NCBI GenBank assembly: GCA_934047225.1
Contig: OW204005.1
Coordinates: forward strand, 23,878,396-23,942,395
Reading direction: 5' to 3'
DNA: 64,000 nt
DNA from: Ypsolopha sequella
Taxonomy: Eukaryota > Arthropoda > Insecta > Lepidoptera > Ypsolophidae
Shown here: positions 45,870 to 55,711 of the stretch, piece after piece
Layout of the letters: each line of letters starts with the position of its first letter
Numbering within the stretch: position 1 is the stretch's first letter
The notes under the pieces: generated by a model
Database searches by the model: none
What the model saw: only the letters and a program-made list of their open reading frames with translations
What the model was told of the DNA's origin: nothing
Position numbers and translations under genes: made by a program

Positions 45870-46026
45870 TATCCACTCACACCACTTGAACCCCAATAAC
45901 ATTACATTAACTACTCCTATTGGATCGTTTGATACAGATTTAAAACTAAGGCCTGAAGAGTGATCGTCTGATAAATAACCATACATTGTGAACCAAGTAG
46001 TAACCCCTGTTCTTTTCAAAGCAATT
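45870..46026 (-). other. Exon-like segment inside the TIR element
   Basis: On the minus strand an acceptor-like TTCATTACAG is followed by 157 bp open in one frame (52 codons; RTGVTTWFTMYGYLSDDHSS and then GVVNVMLLGFKWCEW) and a near-consensus donor GTAAGTAAA. Composition is peptide-like rather than AT-biased. I do not recognise the peptide. If real it would be a captured host exon; chance is a fair alternative. Confidence 0.25.
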
Positions 46027-47924
46027 CTGTAATGAACCATTCTACAACTACCTAGTCAATAAAATTATGAACACCAAGTGTAAATATTTCCTACCATATT
46101 AGACTCTAGGTGTTAATTTTATTGGAAAATCAATCAAAAGTCATTACTTTAAAGATATTGGTAAAATCACTATATGAGAGCTTATCTGATTAAAATTACT
46201 TATGAAAATGTCTGTCTGCACTAGAAATAAATTTAATTTAGTTTTAGATTTTGCTAACTTTGGATATTATGATTGTATTTAAAGTAAATAAAGAACTTAA
46301 CAGCTATATTATTGTTTATGAAATTACATAACAGTTGTAACTTATGTATAATTTTTAGGAACCTTTTATTGAACTTCTAGAAGTTTGAAATATGTAATTT
46401 TTATCTTTCTGAACAAGTTACTTAAGGGTATGTAGGCAGTAAATCATATTGACTTCTATACTGGACTTTATGAAACTTTTGGATTACAAAAACTATTACA
46501 TAATAATATTTCTGAACTGATGTTTGTATTTAAATGAAGCTTAGTACTTTAAAAATAAGGTACATATTTCTATAAATTTTATCTATAGATACTTTTATTA
46601 GTTTAATCAAATAAATTGGAAGATATTTAATCCATCAGAAAGTGCTACCTGACATATCGGAAGCGAATCATCACATGGTACCTTCCATAAACCAATTACC
46701 AAAACCATTTTCTGTAAGTACCTTATTTCATATGTACCTAGGTCTCATTTAATGAACCCTTTTAAGACTTAGTAGTCTCTATATGAAATAAGTCAATATA
46801 AATTACCTTTATATAAATAAATTTAATATATTTTTAATTAATATTTCACTAAAAATTATATTTAGTAAGGGTTGTAAATAACAAGAAAGGTTCCCTTCGA
46901 TCATACATAAGTCTTGGCTATTTTCCTGACTATGAGTGATAATAATTTCAATAAAACAATCAAGTCTCATTTACTGACTTATTAAAATAAATTAGAACTT
47001 TATTTTTAGTTCACAAGTATCTATTTTATACCATTTTAACTTTTTGGCTTCACTATTCCATAGGTATATAGTGTTATAGCCTGGGTCTCAATATACCAGT
47101 TAAAATGAAAGAATATTATTTATTCAGTACAAACAGACACATCATTTTGTATTATAAAAATTAATATATTGAAATTATATCTCCTTTGTTAAAATAATAT
47201 ATTTCTTAGGCACGGTTTTATTTATTTCAATGAATTTGGACCTGTTTATCAAACTCCCATACATGAATTTTCCAATGAGAATATTAAATTTTCTCTAGAA
47301 GAATCTAATTTGACTCTATTATTTTATACAGCAAATAAAGGGTCTCTTTGTTTATTTTTGTTTAAAATTTAATTCACATGCTCTGCACATTGATAAAGAT
47401 CATGCAAATAGGAATACAAGAAATAGCATTCTGAAGAATTTGAACAAATTTGCATGCACACACACAAAATCAAGACATAAAAAATTAGAGGAATTTCGCA
47501 AGCAAAATAAATAGAATCAGTAGGTCAAAATAAATTTTAGATACACTTCAGGAAGTAATAGGACTTGATTATCCTATAACTCACGTACTCCGCCGATGAT
47601 AACATCCATGTGAGAACTAAAACCACTATATTTAGTGAATCACAAAGCACATTTCAACCTTATCTTTCGCAGAAAAAGGGATATTTCACTTTCGCGGTTA
47701 TTTTCTAGGCTTACACACAAGCCTATGTACACTTCTCAGACAATCCTAAACTAATACTTTTACTTCCCTATATAGATTTAAATTTATTTGCCTGAGAATC
47801 CTATTTTCTAAACGTTTTAGAAATAAATAAATTATCACCGAAAACTCGCACCTCAATCGGGCAGCGTAACGTCCGCGCGGTATCCTTCGAAAATTAGAAC
47901 TTCCCTCCCCTCTCTTTTTTAGTC

Positions 47925-47937
47925 CTATTTATACCCC
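47925..47937 (-). promoter_or_regulatory. TATA-box-like site, minus strand
   Basis: Minus strand GGGTATAAATAGG, a near-ideal TATA box, lies upstream (in the minus direction) of the exon-like segment at 45870-46026, inside the TIR element. No clear initiator is seen 30 bases downstream. Confidence 0.25.
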
Positions 47938-48700
47938 AAATCCGCCATGTTTTCTGGGTAAATGCTATCGAATGCATCTTTTCCAGAAATTTTCTATGCA
48001 AAGCTAGCTCCTCGTTCGAATTTTATCTTTGACATGTTGTAATAAGGATCTTATTCCCTCGCCCTAACTTCTCAACGGTCAATCAAATACTTTTGTGTTT
48101 TTATGCTTGTTACAAAATTCAATCTTATTCCTAATACTTTAGAATACAATTTCCGCTGATAGCTTACTGTTCTAGAACCATCTATGCATTTGCTTTCATT
48201 TAAGGGTCCGTATGGTTTTTAAAACCAAATTCAGTGCGATATTTTTTATTACTTTGTAAATAGTTTCATTTAATGATTTTGAGATTAACTTTATACATTT
48301 TTTTGTTTCTTTTGTTTGGGAATTAGCAAACTATGGCCTCAACAGGGTCCAGTTGGCTACAAACTTTAACAAACTACATCAACAAAACAGCACATAAAGG
48401 CAACAAAAAAAATTAACAATAACAAACAGATTCAACGATAAACTTAACGAATCATAGAACTTTTTCCTCGAAAGTACTTTTCATGCAATGCGCGCGTGTG
48501 TAGTGTACGGACGTAGCACTAACACTAACGCATAGTGTTGACACCTGCTAAATAGTGAGCGGGGGGTGTGGTGCGGCACGCAGGCGGGTGTGCTCCGCGC
48601 CCTCGCTCCTGTAACGTCCCCCTGACACCGTAAAACGGCTATTGCGTCGCCTCTTGCGTCTATCTTTAGAGGCGACTAAAAGATTGGCGCGCACTGTACA

Positions 48701-49069
48701 GTTGTACACAATTATATTTAAGTGGTTTTGAAAACTAAAACTGGTGATAAAGCTTATCTTATCTTATAATACGAATAAAGCTTATCTTGGAGCCTTTATC
48801 ATGAAAAATATAATTGCTGTTTCATACATTTCAGTCAAAAGCTTTTGTTAAAAAGTTAAACTGGACTTCAACTTCGACAGTTGGAGGCAGTTGCGTAGTT
48901 TCAGTCATTCATGTAAGTCTCTGGACATCTAGATCTACTATAAGTACAGTATGATGTAGATTTTGTGTTTTTAGCATGGCACTGATACTTCTTGTAGAAC
49001 ATTGTAGGTAGATTTACACGGAGATTCCAGAAAAAATCACAAATAATAAATTAAGGTGCATGCATCCAC
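48701..49069. other. No gene seen
   Basis: AAGCTTATCTT occurs twice (48749-48790). Otherwise featureless. Confidence 0.45.
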
Positions 49070-49175
49070 CAACGACCTTGAAATAACGTTCATATCAGCA
49101 CGCATTGCATTAGACGATCGCTACGTCTCCGGATAGCGCAAAATATGAGAAAATAATACTTTTCACTAAGACACG
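49070..49175 (-). repeat. Rep-I repeat, copy 2
   Basis: Reverse complement of 36830-36975, sharing CACCAACGACCTTG and TCTCCGGATAGCGCAAAATA. Confidence 0.55.
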
Positions 49176-49251
49176 ATGACGGGTTTTTTTTTTTTTAACA
49201 ATAATTTTGTAAATGAAGTTGATGGTCGTGATTGTCGGCACTTGATACTTT

Positions 49252-49402
49252 AAATTGTACGGGAACAATAACAATAACATCTTATTTAATTTTAATATCT
49301 ATAAAACCTTTGAAAATGCTTATACAGCGAAACCGGTCAGGTTAAAAGTAATAATAATAATATAAAGTGGACAAGTACAAGTGTATTTAAATCACAATGA
49401 AT
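49252..49402 (-). repeat. Rep-E interspersed repeat, copy 2
   Basis: Reverse complement of 17165-17330: TATAAAACCTTTGAAAATGC, CAGCGAAACCGGTCAGGTTA, AAGTGGACAAGTACAAG. Confidence 0.7.
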
Positions 49403-49698
49403 AATTTTGTAGATCTATTAATTGTCCATAATGTGGTGAAAGAATTATTAAAATCACTTCAGACATTCAGAAAGAGCAAGAGAATTATTGCGAAAAACAT
49501 CTGAAACTATCGATAACTTTCGATTTTTTTTGTCAAAAATAACAACGGAAATTAAGATGTTAAACTTAAAATTGATTTTTGACTTCATTATACTTAACAT
49601 ATATTATTTATTAAGTTTTTGGACCACCCACCCATGTGGGAGCAGTAGGCCTTCAAAGACAGGTCCAAATTGCAGTTGGAGTATGTGTGCGTTATTTA

Positions 49699-50095
49699 TT
49701 TTTCAATGCAAGTGCTCGTAAAGGCCCACTTTTTATGCATCAAAACCGAACAGAAAGTCGATTATTTTGCCCTAGGGCTATATTATTATTATTTTTTTCA
49801 ATTTTTTTACAATGATTGGCTAACCTGCAACCTTTCCTGTGTACCATAAATTTGATACTTTTTTTCCACTGTTTAACGGCTCTGGATATAGTCATTTTGA
49901 GCCAATCATAATTTAAAGTTCACAAGATTATATTTGTTTTATTTTCTCACACTATGCATTGAAAAATGTATTATGATACACGGGCGTAAAGGCAATAAAT
50001 TACTTGGTTACGTTTAGAACACTCGCTACGCCCGTGTTTTAAATCGTCGTCGTAATTTATTCCTTTTCGCCCTTGTAGCATAGACTACCACAAAT
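49699..50095 (-). repeat. Rep-A interspersed repeat, complete inverted copy
   Basis: Minus-strand Rep-A. Its outer part contains a 21-bp hairpin (GGGCGTAAAGGCAATAAATT at 49982 pairs with AATTTATTCCTTTTCGCCC at ~50058-50076). With the 44641 copy it flanks the 3.18-kb TIR element in inverted orientation. Confidence 0.83.
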
Positions 50096-50770
50096 GCGGT
50101 ATTTAATTAAAGAGTAACAGTTCTTATCTCTTATAGTCTTTGGGTAGTTTAAGTAAATAGCACATTTAAGCGACCGACTTACCCGACTGTTATTTCAATT
50201 GGAACTCCTAGCCAGTTTAGACCAAGTACTCTTGAAGCAACACCAAACACGAAATTTACTTTTTATTACCTGCGCCTTAGAGTCGATAATCCAACGATAC
50301 GTCTTGTTGAGGCTAACGTTTTTCTTTTAATACTATTGCCGAGACGAGGACAGGATAACAGAATTGTTTTCGTTTCATTTTGTTTCTTATTCCGTTGGAA
50401 TAAAGACAGAAACAACGAAATAGATAAGATTGTTAGACTGCAGTTTCGACAAGCATCGGCATTTTAGTTTGGAACAACTATTTTCTTGAACTACCCGCCT
50501 TTGGGGTTGTTTCTTGAGTGCATACTCACGAGTAGGTTTACGAATTCGATTCGTTTTTCATTTGCCGATAGTTGATGAACCGAGAATGAAAATGAAGGCA
50601 TCAATTAGAATGGATAATTTATGTATTGTAAGTACAATGGAGATGACAACGAGCTATACACATTTGATTTTGACCTTGTTTGTGACTTATCTTATATTCT
50701 TCACTATAGGGCTAATGTAGTACATAACATTACATCATTGCAGTATAGAAACGCAGAAAGAAAAGTAAAT
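50096..50770. other. No gene seen
   Basis: Unique-looking; a 68-codon frame at 50514-50720 has no domain. Confidence 0.45.
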
Positions 50771-50960
50771 GTGGATGTGAGGAGCTCTGAACCGGGATAA
50801 ACCCGGGACCTCTCGCTTACCGGGTGATTGCTCTAACCACTGAGCTATCCAGGTCTGGACACAACTCGTGAATTTACCGATGTGCTTTCCCATACTGCAA
50901 TGATATTTATAGATACCCACTTTACAGTGAGCCACTTGGCACCTAGAGGACGCTAGTGTA
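50771..50960 (-). mobile_element. tRNA-derived SINE (second type)
   Basis: Minus strand 50862-50795 reads like a tRNA: A box TAGCTCAGTGGTTAGAGCAA and B-box/T-arm region GGTCCCGGGTTTATCCCGG. The anticodon stem does not pair and the B box lacks the usual TTCGA, so it is a retroposed tRNA-like head rather than a working tRNA gene. Neighbouring TGCAATGATATTTATAGAT recurs near 12380. Confidence 0.6.
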
Positions 50961-51042
50961 TTCAAAGCGAGTCAAAGACCATTATGCTTTAGTGTCACCT
51001 GTTACAGCATCGGGTAGTGAAGAATACACATTTACTCTCATC

Positions 51043-51154
51043 GAAACTATGACAGAAATAAATTTGTTGTATGATATAATGTTAATTTATATCTCCTTGC
51101 GATGGATAAATCGCCAAGTGTTCAAACATAGAAATTTATTTCTGTCATAGTTTC
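51043..51154. repeat. Perfect 23-bp inverted repeat
   Basis: GAAACTATGACAGAAATAAA-TTT at 51043-51065 and its exact complement at 51132-51154, with 66 bp between. The loop contains GCGATGGATAAATCGCCAAG, a motif also at the ends of the 39.27-kb inverted repeat. Probably the remnant or whole of a very short MITE. Confidence 0.75.
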
Positions 51155-51464
51155 TAATGAATTACTGCATTATATACATAATAACTTAATCTTTCATGGC
51201 TGATACAAATTTAATTTAACAAATTTTACCAGAAATTACACGCTATAACATAAGGAAGCGGTATAACGAACCATGTCGTAGTTTTTCTTTGACCTTTGTG
51301 TGGCAGCTCTATTAACAGAGGTCATTCATAACTTGGGAACCACTGAATAGATTTTGATGCATTTTCATTTTAAGGTAGACCATTTCTTCGGGAAGAAGAA
51401 AGAATTTCTTAAGGACCAGGGAAGCAGCGCAGTAAGGTTCGCCTACAAATGTAATCCGATCGTG
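51155..51464. other. No gene seen
   Basis: 51290-51440 resembles RTE-type LINE 3' debris (GGGAACCACTGAATAGATTTTGATGC pattern, in part) but nothing is coding. Confidence 0.4.
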
Positions 51465-51900
51465 AAAAAAAACCGGCCAAGTGCGAGTCAAACTCGCGTA
51501 CCTAGGGTTCCGTATTATGAATGATTAATTTAATTTTGTAATTTTTTTCGTGAATTTGTCAACTGCTTTATTTTTCTTGTAATTTTTATGTAAACACATA
51601 TTACCATGATTTTTTTCATATTTTTCGGTCCACCAGTTTTGGAGATAAGATAAGAAATAGATGTAATTAAATATAGCCAAACTATATATTGTTTTACAAT
51701 CATCTTTTTAATATCTACAATTTGATACGCATATTGTATTTTTATAAAATATTTTTTTAATTTATTTTACTTCTTTTTTTATATTTCTCATTTGTGCTCA
51801 ACTTTTTTTAATCAGTATAGTTTTTCTGTGATTGGCCAGTTATGTAATTGACATTTTTTTCATAATTTTCAGTCCACCAGTTTCGGAGATAAGGGGGGAT
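51465..51900 (+). repeat. Rep-D variant, plus strand
   Basis: AACCGGCCAAGTGCGAGTCA, CTAGGGTTCCGTATTATG, then TTGTCAACTGCTTTATTTTT and a duplicated internal piece (TTTTTCATA-TTTT-GTCCAC and CAGTTT-GGAGATAAG at ~51610-51645 and ~51867-51893). Inverted relative to 35481-35876. Confidence 0.75.
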
Positions 51901-52449
51901 AGTGGTTTTTTTAAAGATACAGTACAGCTGCAAGCAGTTCAAGCTGCTTATATGTAAACGATATTACCGGCTATGACGTCGCAATAAGAACTTGTAGATT
52001 GTCATGCTGGCGTCTGTACATGAATAATTCCAGTTATGTACTCGGCCCAGGTATTTCAGAGTTATGGCACGAACAGGCCATTGACAGAAATTACTGAGTG
52101 ACAAGACGGCTATTGCACGTGCGGACATGCGTTTTCTACGGACATGTGTTGATTTTTTTGATTGAAATCCTATTGTGAGGACTCCTTATATTCCAAAGTT
52201 TTTATTTGATGAGACTTAGACATAGTCACTCCACTTTACAGAGCATGGAATTAATTCTAAAGTCAAACGACCGATATTGCGAGTGAAAAATAATGCGAAT
52301 CGAAGGATTTTACAAAGAATTTTCTAGGGAAATAATTCATTTTTCTACCTTCGCAATTTTCCCGTACGCGCCAGAATAGGCGGACGACACATGCGACAAT
52401 TTGCGAAAGCTCAAGGCAGGTGATTTTTAGAAGATCTTTGTGCAGAAAT
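51901..52449. other. No gene seen
   Basis: A mixed stretch with no repeat partner found in the window and no credible frame. Confidence 0.45.
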
Positions 52450-53825
52450 GTTGATACGATAAATGAACAAAATAATTGACAAAATCATTTATTTCTCCAT
52501 ACAAATAAATAATTCAATATATTTATTCTCAGAAACTAATGCATATTTCATAAAAATTACAAGTTTAAAAGATGTTTGTAAAGTCGTCAGTAGTCTACCA
52601 AAAAAAAATCGATTCCTTGACCTTTAACTTGACTTAACATTAAGTCCACAATTTCTTGATATAGAACCAGTGTGCGTCGTCAAGTGGGACGTCGTCGTTC
52701 GTCGACGCCGACACAACACTGAGTTTAGGTTTGCCAATTAATCAAGGTTAACGTGCCACTTAAAGATTGCTCATAACTTTATAACATATCTAAACATTTT
52801 CCTCAAATACCATTGGTTCCGCCACTTTCTGTACAGCCACACACGTAGTACATTGAAAACACAGCCTGTTTATTCTTTACATCGTTTTGTAAACGATTTT
52901 GTCGCATGGGAATGAATAATTTATTTATGCACGTACATCATATTATACACTTGTTACAGTAGGCCTACCATGAGTTAGGCCTCGATTAGGGATTGAAATC
53001 CAGCAGCGTTTTCAATCCAGCTGGATTTTTGCTGGATCAACACCAATCCAGCTTGATGTAGCGCAGATTAAGCAATTTACCGATTTTTCGAAGAAACGAC
53101 CTAGTGCTGGACCCAGCAGGCTGGAAATTGCGCTGGATCTAGCTGGATTGCTGGATGAGGGATCCAGCAATAATTGCAATTAGTGCAATCCCTATCCTCG
53201 ATACAAATTTTAATGTAACAAATTAGTTGATTAGTCTTCGAACTAACAGACCAAAGAAGCAGTCACACAAATAATTGACTATGTAGAAAAATAGTTTTTT
53301 TTGCGTACTTAATTATATGATGCTATAAATTAGTAAATTGCTACAAAATATTACGATTTTTGTGGAATTTTCAGCTAAATTCACGACTCTAAAAATTCAG
53401 TCGGGGCAAAAATTTTTATTCTGAAAACTACATCAGGAAAAAGTGTTTGTTATAGCGTCAACAGTCTATCACAAAAAAAAAGTTCAATTCCTTGACCTTA
53501 AAAATAAATATTTTCAAGTGTCTGTAGTTCCCAAAGCGCATATTTTCGCAGTTATGTGTACGGAAATAAAATGTTGGTTGTGACTTCCTCTATTACCTGC
53601 AGTAAGTTTCATTTTAAATAAATATGAAATTTTCAAGTAATTGACAGAAACAATATTTTCTCCATATAAAAAATAAATCAATATTTTTTTTCTCAGAAAG
53701 TAATGCATATTTCAGAAAAATTATAAGTTCAAAAGGTGTTTGGCGTCAGCGGTCTATAAAAAAAACAGTTCGATTACTTGACCTTCAACTTGACCAATTT
53801 CTTGGTATGGGACGTGTGTGCGACA
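52450..53825 (+). repeat. Rep-H, three direct copies
   Basis: Copies at about 52450-52690, 53400-53520 and 53630-53825 share TTTATTTCTCCATA or its variant, CTCAGAAA-TAATGCATATTT, AAAATTA-AAGTT-AAAAG, GTC-ACAGTCTA/GCGGTCTA, and CGATTCCTTGACCTT. Spacing is irregular and the 208-bp hAT MITE lies between copies 1 and 2. A local triplication or three insertions of one repeat. Confidence 0.65.
52987..53194. mobile_element. hAT-type MITE, 208 bp, rich in ATCCAGC motifs
   Basis: Ends TAGGGATTG (52987) and CAATCCCTA (53194) are inverted repeats. Flanks GCCTCGAT (52979-52986) and TCCTCGAT (53195-53202) match at seven of eight bases, a hAT-sized target duplication. The interior holds at least eight copies of CCAGC/GCTGG in both orientations (ATCCAGC, GCTGGAT), a dense subterminal-motif arrangement that transposases of this superfamily bind. 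No coding capacity. Confidence 0.82.
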
Positions 53826-54599
53826 CACTGCAATATATAGGTTTTGCCTCTTTTTGGCTTCTGATAATTATGAGATGCCGACTTACTTCCACGTGTCAAC
53901 CTTAATTTATGTTGTGTGCTGCTGTTCGTGAAGTTCGAATCTTGTGTAGGTAACCTATCTAGGTACACCTTATATCATTTGGCGGAACCAACATCATCAC
54001 GTAAGATCACATCTTCGAGATTGTTTCCAGCTTCGGTTTACTTTCACGTTTATGTGTGGCTCGAGGAAATAAATGGAAATTTTATCGGAGACTCAAGTTT
54101 CTTTTTGAACTTGGTTTTTTGCGGTTGTTTCACTGGGATGGTTTTTGTCTGTTTGGATAGAGTTTTAAATAAAATGGAAATATTCTAACGTACACTGCTA
54201 ATAACAGCTTATTAGTTTATACATCCTGTCTACAAAATGTCATCGAGTTTAATTAGTTATTGTCCAAAATATGATCGTACTCGGTTTTCATAGAACGCTC
54301 ACGGGACAGTCCTCTTACGAGTTAAGGGGCAAGTTCACGCTCGCTCGGTTTAATTTTGTGTAAACTCTCAAAAGTCAATAACAGTATACGGTGACCGCAA
54401 GCTGTAAACTCGTGAAACTGGGATTCTCGTGAACCATGTGCCATTAACCCGGTTTCACAAACACAACGACGCCGGAATGAAAGATCTCTCGCCGATATTG
54501 GATTTTTTTAACAGACTTGTTGCTGAAAAATGTGAAAAGAAGTGTTCAGAAGAATTTATCATTGAATTTATTTTTAGTGGAGGATATAGCTTTAAAGCG
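53826..54599. other. No gene seen
   Basis: A 90-codon frame at 53916-54188 shows no domain. No repeat supported. Confidence 0.45.
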
Positions 54600-54910
54600 A
54601 TATGTAAAAGTTTTAGCGTCTCTGTTACTCCATATACAAAAAATCCTCAGTGCGACAGGGACGGATTCGTGGAAAAAAAGCAAAAAGTCGGATTTTTATT
54701 AATATAAAATGTACTAAAGTTGCTATCAAAATTTCGTTAAAAACCAGGTCCTAGATACCGTTAAAACCCATCTTATAAAATATAGTTGTAGTCTATATGA
54801 CATTCTAAACTGTCAAACCAGGAGAATTGGTATCGAAAAGGACCTCTTTTCAATAAATATTTCTATCGAGCCGAATTTCTCCAATCGCGTTTCTGTTTTA
54901 ACAGGTCCCT
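54600..54910 (+). repeat. Rep-F interspersed repeat, copy 2
   Basis: The first 120 bp match 34270-34400; the rest resembles 16660-16890 (GTTGCTATCAAAATTTCG, TATAAAATATAG, CTGTCAAACCAGGAGAA, AATATTTCTATCGAG). This copy links the two other fragments into one repeat. Confidence 0.65.
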
Positions 54911-55711
54911 AGAAAAAGAATCCAAAAATAATATACAATTTTATCAAAATAATACATTATTTACTGTAGTAGATATGCAAGTCCTTAAAGTGTCATTTTT
55001 TTTTCCGTAGCGCCTTAACTATTAACATTCCCGAAGCGACATAACCGCGCAAATGAAAAAAGGAAAAATTGGCCTGCCCATACAAAATTATATAGGTATA
55101 TTTTAGCACCTTAACAATACACCTTAAAACGTTAAACTGTCATGCATCACACATAACATACACACCCTCGCTAGTAGCTTTTCAATACTGATCCCAAGAC
55201 CTCGGTCGTAGGGCTAGGGAATCTCTGTCACACTAACACTCACTCATTCACACACTACTAAACTTTTCATAATTTGTTAATCACAAGTTGTTGTCTACTA
55301 TGGTATAGTGGGGTCTCCTATACAAGTATTCTTTTACTTAAACGGAGACTCCAACCACCTGTAAATATCTATGATAATATGTTTTTGATTGAAATAAATA
55401 ATTTTGTATTTGTATCAACACGTTACGACCTTTATAAATAGAAAAAAAAAACCCCGGACGGCAATTGTAGCACATGCGAAAATTGGTGAAGGCCTACGAC
55501 GGGTGATTTTTAGAAGCTTTTTTAACAGTGATCAAGCTTTTAAAATGAAAACCTTTTGACGGGATTCATTGAATGTTTAACATGTCACTAAAGGAGTTTT
55601 ACTTCATAGAATTATCATCAAACTAAATAAAATATGAAAGCGTATGAAAAATAATGCGAAAATAGCCACCCTGGACTTTTGTAAACTGAAGAGATAAGTA
55701 AAGATGTAAAT
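54911..55711. other. No gene seen
   Basis: Unique-looking. CATAATTTGTTAATCACAAG and a polyadenylation-like AATAAATAATTT near 55391 are present without an attached frame. Confidence 0.4.

Larger units (their letters stand above)
45521..48700. mobile_element. 3.18-kb TIR element without transposase
   Basis: The first 33 bases (TGTACAGTGCGCGCCAATCT, then TTTAGTCGCCTCT) are repeated exactly in reverse complement at the right end. The terminal TGTACA is itself a palindrome, so the target duplication may be TA or TGTACA. The interior is AT-rich except for GC-rich subterminal blocks (45740-45765, 47860-47885, 48480-48660) that share the motif TAACGTCC. No transposase frame of any length is present, so it is non-autonomous or decayed. 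It is unusually long for a MITE and carries exon-like signals (see 45870-46026 and 47925-47937). Confidence 0.85.

Noticed and set aside
50795..50862. Functional tRNA gene on the minus strand
   Set aside because: A and B boxes are present but the anticodon stem does not pair and the T loop is abnormal; it is a SINE head.
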